Shown: piece after piece, positions 39,681 to 54,689 of the stretch
How the letters are laid out: each line of letters begins with the position of its first letter
How positions within the stretch are numbered: position 1 is the stretch's first letter
Assembly: GCA_947474365.1 (NCBI GenBank)
Contig: CANJIU010000008.1
Span: 62,001 to 126,000 of the forward strand
Reading direction: 5' to 3'
Source of the DNA: Opitutia bacterium
GTDB taxonomy: Bacteria; Verrucomicrobiota; Verrucomicrobiia; Opitutales; Opitutaceae
DNA length: 64,000 nucleotides
Translations under genes and position numbers: made by a program
The notes under the pieces: generated by a model
What the model was told of the DNA's origin: nothing
Seen by the model: only the letters and a program-made list of their open reading frames with translations
The model's database searches: none

Positions 39681-40136
39681 ATGAAAACCCCGCTCTGGTG
39701 CGCCATCCTGCTTCAATTGATCGCGATTGTCCCTGCGGCGGCCAATCCCGCTCAAGAGAGGGAAGTGACAGCGGCGATCAACGCGTTCCGGCAGGCGATG
39801 CTGACCCACGATGTCGCCTTGCTGGACAAATTGATGCACCCCGACCTCACCTATTGCCACTCGAGCGGCTCCACGCAGGACAAGGCGACCGCGATCGCGA
39901 AGATGGGACAATCCGTCTATTTCGAATACACCGACACCACCATCCGCATCCATGGCGACGTGGCACTCGTGAAGAACGTGACAGACATGCGGGCGGCGGC
40001 GGCGAAGGACACTCCGAATCGCCTGAACGTCCTCTACGTCTGGGTGAAAGGCGCGGCCGGCTGGCAGATGATCGCGCGCCACCCGATCCGGCTCCCGGTC
40101 CCGGGCGCGCCGACGGGCTCCGCGCCGAAACGCTGA
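39681..40136 (+). CDS. Exported NTF2-like (SnoaL/DUF4440) protein
   Basis: Product of 151 residues with a signal peptide (MKTPLWCAILLQLIAIVPAAA). The mature domain begins AQEREVTAAINAFRQAMLTHD and has HPDLTYCHSSGSTQDK and WQMIARHPIRLP, the DUF4440 cone-shaped NTF2 fold pattern. ATG at 39681 is preferred over a GTG three codons upstream. Such proteins may bind or isomerise small molecules; no catalytic set can be named. It lies 88 bp after the TonB receptor on the same strand. Confidence 0.8.
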   Translation: MKTPLWCAILLQLIAIVPAAANPAQEREVTAAINAFRQAMLTHDVALLDKLMHPDLTYCHSSGSTQDKATAIAKMGQSVYFEYTDTTIRIHGDVALVKNVTDMRAAAAKDTPNRLNVLYVWVKGAAGWQMIARHPIRLPVPGAPTGSAPKR

Positions 40137-40248
40137 CCGCTCACGCCAACTCCCAAGGGAACGGCGGGACCAAAATGCCCGCTCGCCACGAACATTTTCT
40201 CCGCAATCAAATCCCTGGTCAGTCCATCGCCCTTCATCGAAGCCAATC

Positions 40249-40971
40249 ATGAAACTCCTCTCTGCCTTGAATGTTCTACCGATCGCCGCCGCGGGTATGT
40301 TGGCGCTCACCGCCTTGCGAGGCGTCGCCGCCGACCACCCGAAAATCGACCGCAGCCAGGGCTGGGTTTCGCTCTTCAACGGCAAGGACCTCGACGGCTG
40401 GAAAATCACCGACGTTCGAGGAGGAATCGAGCCGAACGCCTGGGTCGTCGAGGACGGCATCCTCACCCGCAAGGCCAAGGGTTACCTCGTCAGCAACGCG
40501 CAGTATGGCGACTTCATCCTCGATCTTGAGTTCAAGGTCGGCCCCAAAACCAACAGCGGAGTCTTCCTGCGCTACGATCCATCGTACGCCGGCACGGGGA
40601 AAATCTACTGGTGGAACGGCCTGCTGGAGGTGCAGATTTTCGATTCATTCGGCAAGAAGGAGACCGACAAGCACGACTGCGGCGCGCTCTACGACATGAT
40701 CGCGCCGAAGCCGAACACGATGCGTCCGCCGGGCCAGTGGAACCGGATGACAATCACCGCCAAAGGCAGCCGGATCGACATCATGCTCAACGGCTCCACG
40801 GTGGTCGACGCCAACCTCGACGATTGGACCAAGGCCGAGAAGAATCCGGATGGGACGCCCAACAAGTATCACAAGCCGATGAAAGACGTCCCTCGCCGCG
40901 GCCATCTCGTGCTGCAGGATCACCCAGGCGAAATCTCCTTCCGCAATCTCAACCTCAAGCCGTTGAATTGA
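40249..40971 (+). CDS. DUF1080 (3-keto-disaccharide hydrolase type) exported protein
   Basis: Product of 240 residues: signal peptide to about residue 28, then one DUF1080 concanavalin-like domain. Diagnostic stretches are GWVSLFNGKDLDGWKI, NAWVVEDGILTRKAKGYLV, YGDFILDLEFKVGPKTNSG, WNRMTITAKG and GHLVLQDHPGEISFRNL. Some members hydrolyse or eliminate 3-keto-glycosides; others are structural. It probably acts in the periplasm on material taken in by the upstream receptor (inference from order). It is followed by a hairpin before the convergent HzsA-related gene. Confidence 0.88.
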   Translation: MKLLSALNVLPIAAAGMLALTALRGVAADHPKIDRSQGWVSLFNGKDLDGWKITDVRGGIEPNAWVVEDGILTRKAKGYLVSNAQYGDFILDLEFKVGPKTNSGVFLRYDPSYAGTGKIYWWNGLLEVQIFDSFGKKETDKHDCGALYDMIAPKPNTMRPPGQWNRMTITAKGSRIDIMLNGSTVVDANLDDWTKAEKNPDGTPNKYHKPMKDVPRRGHLVLQDHPGEISFRNLNLKPLN

Positions 40972-41000
40972 CCGGGCCCGGCCGGCGGGCTCGGAAAAGG

Positions 41001-41031
41001 GTGCCGCCGCAACCCTGCGGCGCGGCGGCAC
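41001..41031. terminator. Hairpin between convergent genes
   Basis: GTGCCGCCGC, an 11-base loop, then GCGGCGGCAC: a 10-bp perfect stem with no T-run on either side. It lies between the ends of the DUF1080 and HzsA-related genes and may stop or stabilise both transcripts. Confidence 0.5.
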
Positions 41032-41064
41032 GGCGTGATTCGCGAGGGGTAGCGTCTGACGCGT

Positions 41065-44000
41065 TCAGTTCCCGGTCTGCGCCTTCCAGTATTGCAGCAG
41101 GGTGCGAAGAGCCTCGGGTTTGTTGGTCGGCGCGGGATGATTCGCCTGATCACGGGTGTTGATGCCATGGCAACTCGTGCAGGACCGGATTTCACCGGGC
41201 TGAAACGTCAGCCAGTAGCGCTCGCGCACGGTCGGAGTGCCCAACGGGTCCGTCAACTGCCACGTCGTCGCTCGACGCGCCGGAAGAAACGCCGCCATCG
41301 AACCGTCGTTACCCAATTGCACGCTGCCGGTAGGAGCGGAGGGCACGGCCGGATTGTTCGCCACTGCCGCCGGATCGTGCAGCGGTTGCGCCAGGACGCG
41401 ACGGCCCGCCATCGGGCTTGAATTGGCGTTGCGCAGGCCGAACCCACGAATCTGATCCGCCTGGAAGAACTGTAGGTACGACACATCGTAAATCGCGCCG
41501 CCCGCGCCGAGGGTCTGGGTGGCGGTGCCGGCAACACGCAGGTTGAACGGTTGCTGCCGCTCCGCGTGGTCGCGCGTTGTCACGTTGCGGCTCACCACCA
41601 GCGCAAGTCCGTTGACCCGGAGATAGTCCTTGAACTGCGGCACACTCACGCCCTCCTCGGCGAAAACTTGCTGCTCGGGCTGGCCGAGCGGCGTCTTCGC
41701 TCCCGCCGGAATCGGCCGGGCGCGCACCTCGACGGGATTCAGTTCCCAGAGCGGACCGCTATAGGTCACGAGCCCGCCGTTCGCGTAGTAGCTCACGGAC
41801 TTTGAAAATCCAGGCGTCAGCGTCTGGCAGGGCTGCCAGTAGGTGCCGACCTGCCAGAGGGTTTTCAGGCGGAAAGCGTAGTCAGAGCCCGTCACACCTT
41901 TCTTGGTCTCAAACTCCGTAACGTCGGTGTGGGAGGCCACGAGCGTGCCATTGCTCAGGGGCAGCGGCTCGCGGTAATGACCGGTGTGGCTCGGCGCCGG
42001 CGAGGGCGCACCCAGCTTCGTCGCGGGATGGGTAATGTAGTCCAGGGTGATGTGGTCGGCATCGAGTCCCGGCGGCGCGTTCAGCGCGACGATCTGGCCG
42101 CTCGCGTGGGTGGAAAATTCCGGCGCATCCGTGCCGAAGTAGCGTCCCGGGTGCAGCGGGTCCTCCTTCATCTGCAGGATCGCGTTGATATAGGTCGGAT
42201 TGAAGCGATTCGAGGGATTGAACGTAAAATCGACGAGGTTCGGGTCGTTCAGGAACGACCGCGATCCGTAGCCGAAGAGTTCGTGCCGGCCGACGTGGTT
42301 GACGGTTTCCTCCTCGGTCCCGTCCTCTTGAATCATCCAAGGAAAAAAGATGTTGAAGGTGTGCCCTGCGACAAATCCGGCAGTGAAACGCGACTCCGGA
42401 AACACCTCTGTACGATTGCCGGCCAGCACCTGCGCCGTGGCGGACTCGTCGGAATAGTTGAACGTCCCGTAGGTGAGCGGCCGGCCCGCGAGCACGTCGG
42501 CCGAATCAAAGTCCGCCTCCTGGTCCCGCTGGAGGTGATCCCAACGCGTGAAGATGACGCGGCCAAAGCTGTCGATCGTCGGCGTGAACGCGCCGGACGG
42601 GGCGTGATTGAGGTTGAACAGGTCGCCGGTGGCCGGATCAAGACTCCAGAGTCCGGATACGGTCGGTGCGAGCTCGTATTCGTCGAGCTGCGGATAGAGC
42701 TGAGGCTGGCCGTTGCGGGGACGATCGCTCGTAAAGATCACGCGGCCGTCGGTCCCGTAGCACGGCGAGATGTTGTTGTAGTAGGGCTGGTGCGGCACCG
42801 GGGTGATCACGGCCGTCTCGCCCGCGCCCAAGCCGCTGACCTCATAGATCTGCCAGCGACCCGGAGCGGAGGTGAAGGCGGAAGTCGGCGCGCCGACCAC
42901 CATGCTAAAGAGCGCCTTCTGTCCGCTCCAATGCACTGCGGGGTCGCGCACCGCGATGGCGTTGGCGCCTTGGAAACCCGTCGCCACGCCAAATCCCGCC
43001 TCGGCGGTGAGCTTGCGCACAGAGCCGTCGGGATAGCGGAGGCACAGGTCGCCTCCGCGCCCGACCGAATCGGTGCCCGGGCGGTGGTTGCCAAACACGG
43101 AGCCAATCGTCGTGAAGTCGTTGCCGACGGGGATCTGCGTGACGAAGAGAATCGGGTTCACCGGTGCCGCGGGTGGCATCGCTGGCGGCACGGGCGCCGC
43201 CTGAAATGCCGCCGTCACCGTGACGTTGGCCGCCGGCATGGTCAGGGTCGTCGTCGTCGTGATGGAACTCGCGGTCGACACTCCGATCCACTGCGAGAAC
43301 ACATAGCCCGGGGCCGGGGCGTTCGCCACGATCGTCACCACCGTGCCGCTCGCATACGAGCCCGCACCACTGCCGCCAACAACGTTCAGTGCGTATTTTC
43401 CGGGAGTGGCCGGAGGCGCGACCGTGCCGGTGACGGTCACCTGGACCGGCGCGGAAAATGAAAACATTTTTTGCGCCCCCACGCCGTCATCAAACGCCTT
43501 GGACGTGAGCACGCGCGTGCCGGGCGTGGGGTTGGTCCACGTGAACTGATACGGCGGTGTCGTACTCGCGCCGATCTTCACCCCGTCGGAATAGAACGAA
43601 ACCTGCGTGATTACGCCGTCCGGATCGGAGGCGGTCGCCTGCAGGGCGATGCCGCCGGTAGCAGAGAACGTCGCGCCCGTCGCCGGACTCGTGAGCGCCG
43701 TGACCGGCGGCAGGTTCACGGTACCCGGCGGCACGACGTTGAGCGAAATCGTCGCGGCGACGGAAATGGCCTGGCCGTCACTCACGGCAAACGTAAAACT
43801 GTCTCCTCCGGTAAAATTCACCGCGGGCGTGAACGTCAGGTTCGGCGGCACACCCGTGAGCGTGCCGTGCAAAGGCAGCGTCTTGACCGAATAGGTGAGC
43901 GGATCGCCGTCGGCATCGATACCGGCGAGCGTGACGGCCTTCCCGGCGTTTTGCGTCAGGACATGGCAGGCAGGACTGGCGACCGGTGGCTGGTTGGCGG

Positions 44001-44076
44001 CGGCACCAGGCACGAACGGGGAGGCGAGCAGACCGACGACGAGGCTCGCGAGTGCGAGCCGGAGGTTCTTTTTCAT
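41065..44076 (-). CDS. HzsA-related haem protein with Ig and InlB-type repeats
   Basis: Product of 1,003 residues. The signal peptide MKKNLRLALASLVVGLLASP sets the start at 44076; the frame upstream adds no family sequence. Order: cadherin-like domain about 30-110; Ig-like domain about 115-215; InlB B-repeat-like domain about 225-305; then a long region matching the HzsA-related family (PILFVTQIPVGNDF, NHRPGTDSVGRGGDLCLRYP, RVIFTSDRPRNG, RVIFTRWDHLQRDQ). A single CTSCH haem-c motif lies near the C-terminus (966-970). HzsA is the alpha subunit of hydrazine synthase, but relatives outside anammox bacteria lack a proven reaction, so no hydrazine chemistry is implied. Likely an exported or surface redox or binding protein. 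Confidence 0.82.
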   Translation of the reverse strand: MKKNLRLALASLVVGLLASPFVPGAAANQPPVASPACHVLTQNAGKAVTLAGIDADGDPLTYSVKTLPLHGTLTGVPPNLTFTPAVNFTGGDSFTFAVSDGQAISVAATISLNVVPPGTVNLPPVTALTSPATGATFSATGGIALQATASDPDGVITQVSFYSDGVKIGASTTPPYQFTWTNPTPGTRVLTSKAFDDGVGAQKMFSFSAPVQVTVTGTVAPPATPGKYALNVVGGSGAGSYASGTVVTIVANAPAPGYVFSQWIGVSTASSITTTTTLTMPAANVTVTAAFQAAPVPPAMPPAAPVNPILFVTQIPVGNDFTTIGSVFGNHRPGTDSVGRGGDLCLRYPDGSVRKLTAEAGFGVATGFQGANAIAVRDPAVHWSGQKALFSMVVGAPTSAFTSAPGRWQIYEVSGLGAGETAVITPVPHQPYYNNISPCYGTDGRVIFTSDRPRNGQPQLYPQLDEYELAPTVSGLWSLDPATGDLFNLNHAPSGAFTPTIDSFGRVIFTRWDHLQRDQEADFDSADVLAGRPLTYGTFNYSDESATAQVLAGNRTEVFPESRFTAGFVAGHTFNIFFPWMIQEDGTEEETVNHVGRHELFGYGSRSFLNDPNLVDFTFNPSNRFNPTYINAILQMKEDPLHPGRYFGTDAPEFSTHASGQIVALNAPPGLDADHITLDYITHPATKLGAPSPAPSHTGHYREPLPLSNGTLVASHTDVTEFETKKGVTGSDYAFRLKTLWQVGTYWQPCQTLTPGFSKSVSYYANGGLVTYSGPLWELNPVEVRARPIPAGAKTPLGQPEQQVFAEEGVSVPQFKDYLRVNGLALVVSRNVTTRDHAERQQPFNLRVAGTATQTLGAGGAIYDVSYLQFFQADQIRGFGLRNANSSPMAGRRVLAQPLHDPAAVANNPAVPSAPTGSVQLGNDGSMAAFLPARRATTWQLTDPLGTPTVRERYWLTFQPGEIRSCTSCHGINTRDQANHPAPTNKPEALRTLLQYWKAQTGN

Positions 44077-44349
44077 AGTGGCGGAGGGAATGAGGTGGCA
44101 GTGACGAAGGAAAATATCCGACGGGAAGGGCCCCGCGTTACTGCGTGAATACCGAAAAGCCCCTGATGGATTGCAGGTGATCTGCGGAAAAAAAGATTTT
44201 GCCCGTGGCGTGTAATTCCGTGGCCGGAATTCCCCAATCCGGTTTGCAGCCATACGCTGCGCCATTCGTTCCGCTCCCTCCTTGACGCGCTCCCTCTCAT
44301 TCCAGGATCATTGGTCGTCGGGCTGACCCGGCCGCCATCGCCGCCCTTC

Positions 44350-45099
44350 ATGACCATCAGCACCGCACCGCAACCGACCTCCCGCGACCAAGCCGCGGGC
44401 TTCGACTCCACCGAGTGGAGTGTGGTGCTCGGCGCACGGCGCGATTCGGCCGACCGACCGGCCGCGTTGCAACGTCTCTGCTCGGCCTACTGGCTCCCGA
44501 TCTATGGCTATCTCCGTCGTCGGGGGCATGCCCCGGCCGATGCCGAGGATCTCACCCAGAGCTTCTTCGCCTACCTGTTGGAGAGCGATTTTCTTGAGCG
44601 TCCCGATCCGGCAAAAGGCCGGTTCCGCGGCTACCTGGTGGGCGCGGTGAAATACTTCCTCGCGCAGCACTACGAACGCCTCGGCGCGCAGAAACGGGGC
44701 GGCGGAGCGCATTTTGTCGACTGGGCGACGATCGACGCCGAGCGTGATTTCGCAGCGTGCGACCAGCCGCTGCTCGATCCGAGCGAGACCTACGAGAAGA
44801 CTTGGGCGCTGACCCTGCTCGCCCGGGCGCTCCGGCACCTCGAAGCCGAGCAGGCCGCTGCCGGCAAGGCCCGGCAGTTTGCCGTGCTCCAACCGTTTCT
44901 CAGCACCACTCCGACTCGCGGCGACTATGAGAGCGCCGCCGCGACGCTGAGCACGACGCGGACGAACGTGGCGGTGTGGGTCCACCGGCTCAACCACCGT
45001 TATGCCGAGATCGTGAAACTCGAGGTGGCGGCGACCGTGCGCGACCCAGCGGAGATCGGTGCGGAGATGCAGCACCTGCTGAACGCGCTGCGGCGGTGA
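44350..45099 (+). CDS. ECF-type RNA polymerase sigma factor
   Basis: Product of 249 residues. Region 2 is visible (LQRLCSAYWLPIYGYLRRRG, then DAEDLTQSFFAYLLE) and a helix-turn-helix-like region 4 near LSTTRTNVAVWVHRLNHRY. The linker is longer than in typical 180-residue ECF factors, as in the kinase-associated groups of Planctomycetes and Verrucomicrobia. ATG at 44350 is chosen over a TTG 39 bp upstream. The kinase gene follows 69 bp later on the same strand, so the kinase probably controls this factor in place of a classic anti-sigma; that is by analogy. Confidence 0.88.
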   Translation: MTISTAPQPTSRDQAAGFDSTEWSVVLGARRDSADRPAALQRLCSAYWLPIYGYLRRRGHAPADAEDLTQSFFAYLLESDFLERPDPAKGRFRGYLVGAVKYFLAQHYERLGAQKRGGGAHFVDWATIDAERDFAACDQPLLDPSETYEKTWALTLLARALRHLEAEQAAAGKARQFAVLQPFLSTTPTRGDYESAAATLSTTRTNVAVWVHRLNHRYAEIVKLEVAATVRDPAEIGAEMQHLLNALRR

Positions 45100-45168
45100 T
45101 TACGCCCCGTGTTTCCCCCACCCCATCCGCGCGAAATCCACGGCTGAAATTCCCGGTAATCACCCACG

Positions 45169-47916
45169 ATGCCGCCCACCGACGATTCTGTTCCCCGTGC
45201 CGCCACCCTCACCTGCCGAAAATGCGGCACTGCCACCGCGAATCCGTTTTCCGGCACGGGCGGCGTGTGCCTGCGTTGCGCGGGCGAGCGCGCGTTCGCT
45301 CTCGGTTCCGACACGCCGTTTGATTCCCTCACACCCGCTCCTGAAGTCGACGCGGCCGAATCCGCGGTGACCGAAGTCGCTGAGGCCGAATCCGGCCTGC
45401 CCGCCCGCATCGGACCTTACGACGTCATCGAGGAACTCGGGCGCGGCGGCATGGGACGCGTCTACGCCGCGCAGCAACGTGGACTCGGCCGCATCGTCGC
45501 CCTCAAGGTCCTGCCCGTCGGTCCCGGAGCTCCGGTCGAATTGGAGATGCGGTTTTTGCGCGAGGCACAGACCGTGGCCCGCCTGCGTCATCCAAACATC
45601 GTCGCGATCCACGACTCGGGCCGGGCTGCCGGTCACGTCTACTTTTCGATGGACTACCTCGAAGGCGGCGACCTGGCGCGCCGGCTGCGGGAGCGCCCCT
45701 TCGGTCCGCGGGAATCAGCGGCGCTGATCGCCAAGGTCGCCGACGCCCTGGCCGTCGCGCACACCGAAGGCGTGCTGCATCGCGACCTCAAGCCGTCCAA
45801 TATTCTCCTCGACGGAGACGAACCGCGGCTCGCCGACTTCGGCCTCGCCGCGCAGCTTGAATCGAGCGGTGACCTGACCAGCGCGTCAGGCGTGTTTGGC
45901 ACCCCCCACTATCTGGCGCCGGAAGCGGTCCGGGGCGGAGCCGCCGCCCTCACCGCCGCGAGCGATCTCTACGCGCTCGGGATTGTGCTCTACGTGATGC
46001 TCACCGGCCGCACTCCGTTCGCCGGCGCCTCGCCGGCGGAACTTCCGGCCTTGATCCAGGAAAATGAGCCGCCGGGTCCTCGCCTGCTCGCACCGGCGGT
46101 GCCTGCGGACGTCGAGACGATTTGCCTGAAGTGCCTCGAACGCGATCCACTCCACCGCTATGCCACGGCGACCGACCTCGCGGAAGACCTCCGACGTTTC
46201 CTGGCGGGAGAGCCGATCCTTGCCCGGGCGCCCGGACGGTGGGACGCCGCCGGAAAATTCGCCCGCCGCCACCGCGTGATCATCGGCGCGGCCGGGGCAG
46301 TGATCGTGGTGCTCGTCGGGGCGACCGCCGTGAGCACGACGCTGGCCGTCCGCGCACTCCGAGCGGAACGGGCGGCAGCGAATGAAGCGGCAACCGCGAA
46401 GGCGTTGGCGGATTTTCTCGAGAACGACCTCCTCGCCCAGGCGACTCCCGATGGCCAGGCGGATCGCAACGTCACGCTCCACACCGTCGTGGACCGGGCC
46501 GCGGGACGCATCGACACCAAGTTTAAGGACCAACCGCTCGTAGCTGCGGCGATCCACCACGTCGTCGGTGAGGTTTACGATTCACTGGGAAATTATGCGG
46601 TGGGCCGCGTCCATCTGGACCGCTCCTTCACCCTGCGCCGCGAACACCTCGGCCCTGAGCATCCGCAGACGCTGGCAGCGATGTTTACCCTCGCCACCGT
46701 CAAAATCGATCTGGGCCAGTACGCGGAGGCCGACGCGCTGCTCGCCCTGGCCCTCGCCGGCCGCCGCCGCGTTCTCGGGGCCAGCCACGAGAATACACTC
46801 GAAACGGCCAATGTCCGTTCGGTGGTGCTGCGCGACATGGGTCGCCTCACCGAGGCGGATGCCCTCCAAACCGAAACCCTCACCCTGGCGCGGAACGCCC
46901 TGCCGGCGGGCAATATCCAGACGTCCCGCGCCCTGAACACGCTCGCTTCCATTCGACTTCGCGCGCAACGGCTGCCCGAGGCCGAGGCCTTGATCCGAGA
47001 ATCGGTCGCCCTGCAGGAAAAACATCTCGGACCGGACCATGTCTCGACGCTGACCGCGTTGAACGATCTTGGCGTCATCCTGCGCGAAGCGGGAAAAATC
47101 TCCGAGGCCGCGGCGATCCATGAGCGCGTGCTCGCGGGACGCCGTCGCATCCTGGGTCCCGATCATCCGCACCTCGTCGTCGCCATGACGAATCTTGCCG
47201 GCATCTACAAGGAGCAGGGCCGGTGGTCCGAAGCCGAAACCATGCTGGTCGAGGCCTGTCAGCTGAGCCGGCAGGTCTTCGGAAAGGAACATCCCCGCAC
47301 CCTCCTTTCAGTGCGCAGCCTGGCGGACACGCTTCGGTTGCTCGGAAGATTCGGGGAATCGATGGACCTCGTCGCCGAGTCAGTGACGACCAGCCGGCGC
47401 ACGCTGGGCGACGCCAACCTCACCACCCAGTCACTCGTGGCGACGCTCGCCGATCTGGAAATTTCCCAGGGGAAAATCGCCACGGCTGAACCCATCGCAC
47501 GCGAGGTTCTTGCGGCCCACCGGAAAGCCCATGGCCCGGACCACGCGCAAACGCTGTCCGCCGAGGAGACGTTGGGCAATGTGCTGGGATTCCTGGGACG
47601 TCACGCGGAAGCGGAGGAGTTGTATCGGCACATCCTCACTCAACGGGAGAAAACGACGCCAAACCACTGGCGCAGTTCATCCGCCCGACTGCGGCTCGCC
47701 TCCACCCTAGTTTCCCAGGCTCGTTTTGCCGACGCTGAGCCCCTGTTGCTGGAAAGCGTCCGCCGATTGCAGGCCCAGCCGACGGAGCTCCCCGCAAGCG
47801 CACGTTACCTCGTTGGAGAAGCGTTGAAGAAGACCGCCGAACTTTACGCGCGCTGGGAAAAACCTTCGGAAGCACAACGCTGGCAATCCCGGCTCGCCGC
47901 GCTCAAGACGCCCTAA
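45169..47916 (+). CDS. Ser/Thr protein kinase with zinc ribbon and TPR repeats
   Basis: Product of 915 residues. An N-terminal four-Cys zinc ribbon (Cys16, 19, 34, 37) precedes a Hanks kinase domain from about residue 84 (GRGGMGRVY; Lys113; HRDLKPSN; ADFGLA). One membrane helix lies at about 368-390 after a basic stretch, then about ten tetratricopeptide units in the extracytoplasmic part (recurring LGPEHPQTL and LGPDHVSTL). The kinase faces the cytoplasm and the TPR array the periplasm, as in a transmembrane sensor. Pairing with the upstream sigma factor suggests a phosphorylation-controlled transcription response. Confidence 0.92.
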   Translation: MPPTDDSVPRAATLTCRKCGTATANPFSGTGGVCLRCAGERAFALGSDTPFDSLTPAPEVDAAESAVTEVAEAESGLPARIGPYDVIEELGRGGMGRVYAAQQRGLGRIVALKVLPVGPGAPVELEMRFLREAQTVARLRHPNIVAIHDSGRAAGHVYFSMDYLEGGDLARRLRERPFGPRESAALIAKVADALAVAHTEGVLHRDLKPSNILLDGDEPRLADFGLAAQLESSGDLTSASGVFGTPHYLAPEAVRGGAAALTAASDLYALGIVLYVMLTGRTPFAGASPAELPALIQENEPPGPRLLAPAVPADVETICLKCLERDPLHRYATATDLAEDLRRFLAGEPILARAPGRWDAAGKFARRHRVIIGAAGAVIVVLVGATAVSTTLAVRALRAERAAANEAATAKALADFLENDLLAQATPDGQADRNVTLHTVVDRAAGRIDTKFKDQPLVAAAIHHVVGEVYDSLGNYAVGRVHLDRSFTLRREHLGPEHPQTLAAMFTLATVKIDLGQYAEADALLALALAGRRRVLGASHENTLETANVRSVVLRDMGRLTEADALQTETLTLARNALPAGNIQTSRALNTLASIRLRAQRLPEAEALIRESVALQEKHLGPDHVSTLTALNDLGVILREAGKISEAAAIHERVLAGRRRILGPDHPHLVVAMTNLAGIYKEQGRWSEAETMLVEACQLSRQVFGKEHPRTLLSVRSLADTLRLLGRFGESMDLVAESVTTSRRTLGDANLTTQSLVATLADLEISQGKIATAEPIAREVLAAHRKAHGPDHAQTLSAEETLGNVLGFLGRHAEAEELYRHILTQREKTTPNHWRSSSARLRLASTLVSQARFADAEPLLLESVRRLQAQPTELPASARYLVGEALKKTAELYARWEKPSEAQRWQSRLAALKTP

Positions 47917-47949
47917 ACGGCCCGCGTTTGCTCGTAACTCCCGGACGCC

Positions 47950-47967
47950 GAACCCGTCGGTCCGGGT

Positions 47968-47969
<2 letters not shown>
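47950..47969. terminator. Short hairpin between convergent genes
   Basis: GAACCCG, loop TCGGTC, CGGGTTC: a 7-bp stem that overlaps the stop of the zinc-ribbon gene. T-tails are poor, so its role as a terminator is uncertain. Confidence 0.35.
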
Positions 47970-51573
<3,604 letters not shown>

Positions 51574-51582
51574 TCCAGCGGA

Positions 51583-51613
51583 AGCAGCGAGTAGTGGGTA
51601 GCGAGTAGCGAGC
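51583..51613 (+). repeat. Left inverted repeat flanking the S23-type gene
   Basis: A 31-nt block made of GTAGCGAGTAG-like steps that ends exactly at the start codon of the four-helix-bundle gene. Its first 27 bases match the reverse complement of the block at 51990-52023 with three mismatches. Confidence 0.8.
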
Positions 51614-51979
51614 ATGGCTGAAAAATCACAATCGTTTCGGGATGTCGTGGCGTGGCAGAGGGCTCATGCCTTCACGCTCGCGATTTATCGCGTCACCGAA
51701 GCGTTTCCCACGCACGAGCTTTTTGCGCTCACCTCCCAACTACGGCGCGCCGCGGCCAGTATTCCTTCGAATTTCGTCGAGGGGTTCCGGAAGCGCACAA
51801 AACCGGACAAGGTCCGCTTCTACAATATCGCCCAAGGCTCTGCCGACGAATGCCTCTACCAACTCATCCTCGCCCACGACTTGCGCTACACCGACACCAC
51901 CACGCTCCAAGCTGACCTCGAAGAAGTCTCCCGCCTGCTCCAAGGCTACATCAACGGCTTGGAACGCGAGCGTGCCTAA
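51614..51979 (+). CDS. Four-helix-bundle protein, S23/IVS type
   Basis: Product of 121 residues: MAEKSQSFRDVVAWQRAHAF, QLRRAAASIPSNFVEGF, FYNIAQGSADECLYQLILAHDL. This is the TIGR02436-type four-helix bundle first seen in 23S rRNA intervening sequences and also found singly in many genomes; Avd of diversity-generating retroelements is a relative. The family likely binds RNA or DNA, but no defined role exists. Here it interrupts the gyrB-gyrA pair and is framed by inverted repeats, with no Shine-Dalgarno of its own. No reverse transcriptase or variable repeat is nearby, so a retroelement role is not supported. Confidence 0.9.
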   Translation: MAEKSQSFRDVVAWQRAHAFTLAIYRVTEAFPTHELFALTSQLRRAAASIPSNFVEGFRKRTKPDKVRFYNIAQGSADECLYQLILAHDLRYTDTTTLQADLEEVSRLLQGYINGLERERA

Positions 51980-51989
51980 TCTGCCGCAC

Positions 51990-52023
51990 GCTACCTGCTA
52001 CTCACTACCCGCTACTCGCTACT
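51990..52023 (-). repeat. Right inverted repeat flanking the S23-type gene
   Basis: A CTACTCGCTACT-type block, the inverted partner of 51583-51613. It ends 10 bp before the gyrA start codon, so gyrA begins right behind the cassette. Confidence 0.8.
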
Positions 52024-52033
52024 CTTCCCGCCC

Positions 52034-54538
<2,505 letters not shown>

Positions 54539-54568
54539 GCACCTGGCACCGATTTACCCTCAAGCTTC

Positions 54569-54601
54569 CAGCCGGCTTTTTACCGAGGCCGGCTGCTTTT
54601 T
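54569..54601 (+). terminator. Intrinsic terminator after gyrA
   Basis: CAGCCGGC stem, 11-base loop, GCCGGCTG, then CTTTTT. It starts 31 bp after the gyrA stop. Confidence 0.85.
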
Positions 54602-54689
54602 GCGACCCCGGCGCGACGCCCGCAATGCGCCGACGCGTCGACAATCGCGACGCCGATTTCGACCTCGTCCCCCCTGACCCGGGCGGGCA

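Noticed and set aside
41065..44076. Hydrazine synthase and anammox metabolism
   Set aside because: Only one subunit-like region with one haem motif is present, with surface-type domains and no other anammox genes.
51614..51979. Diversity-generating retroelement (Avd-like protein)
   Set aside because: No reverse transcriptase, template repeat or variable repeat is near; the protein fits the general S23 four-helix-bundle family.
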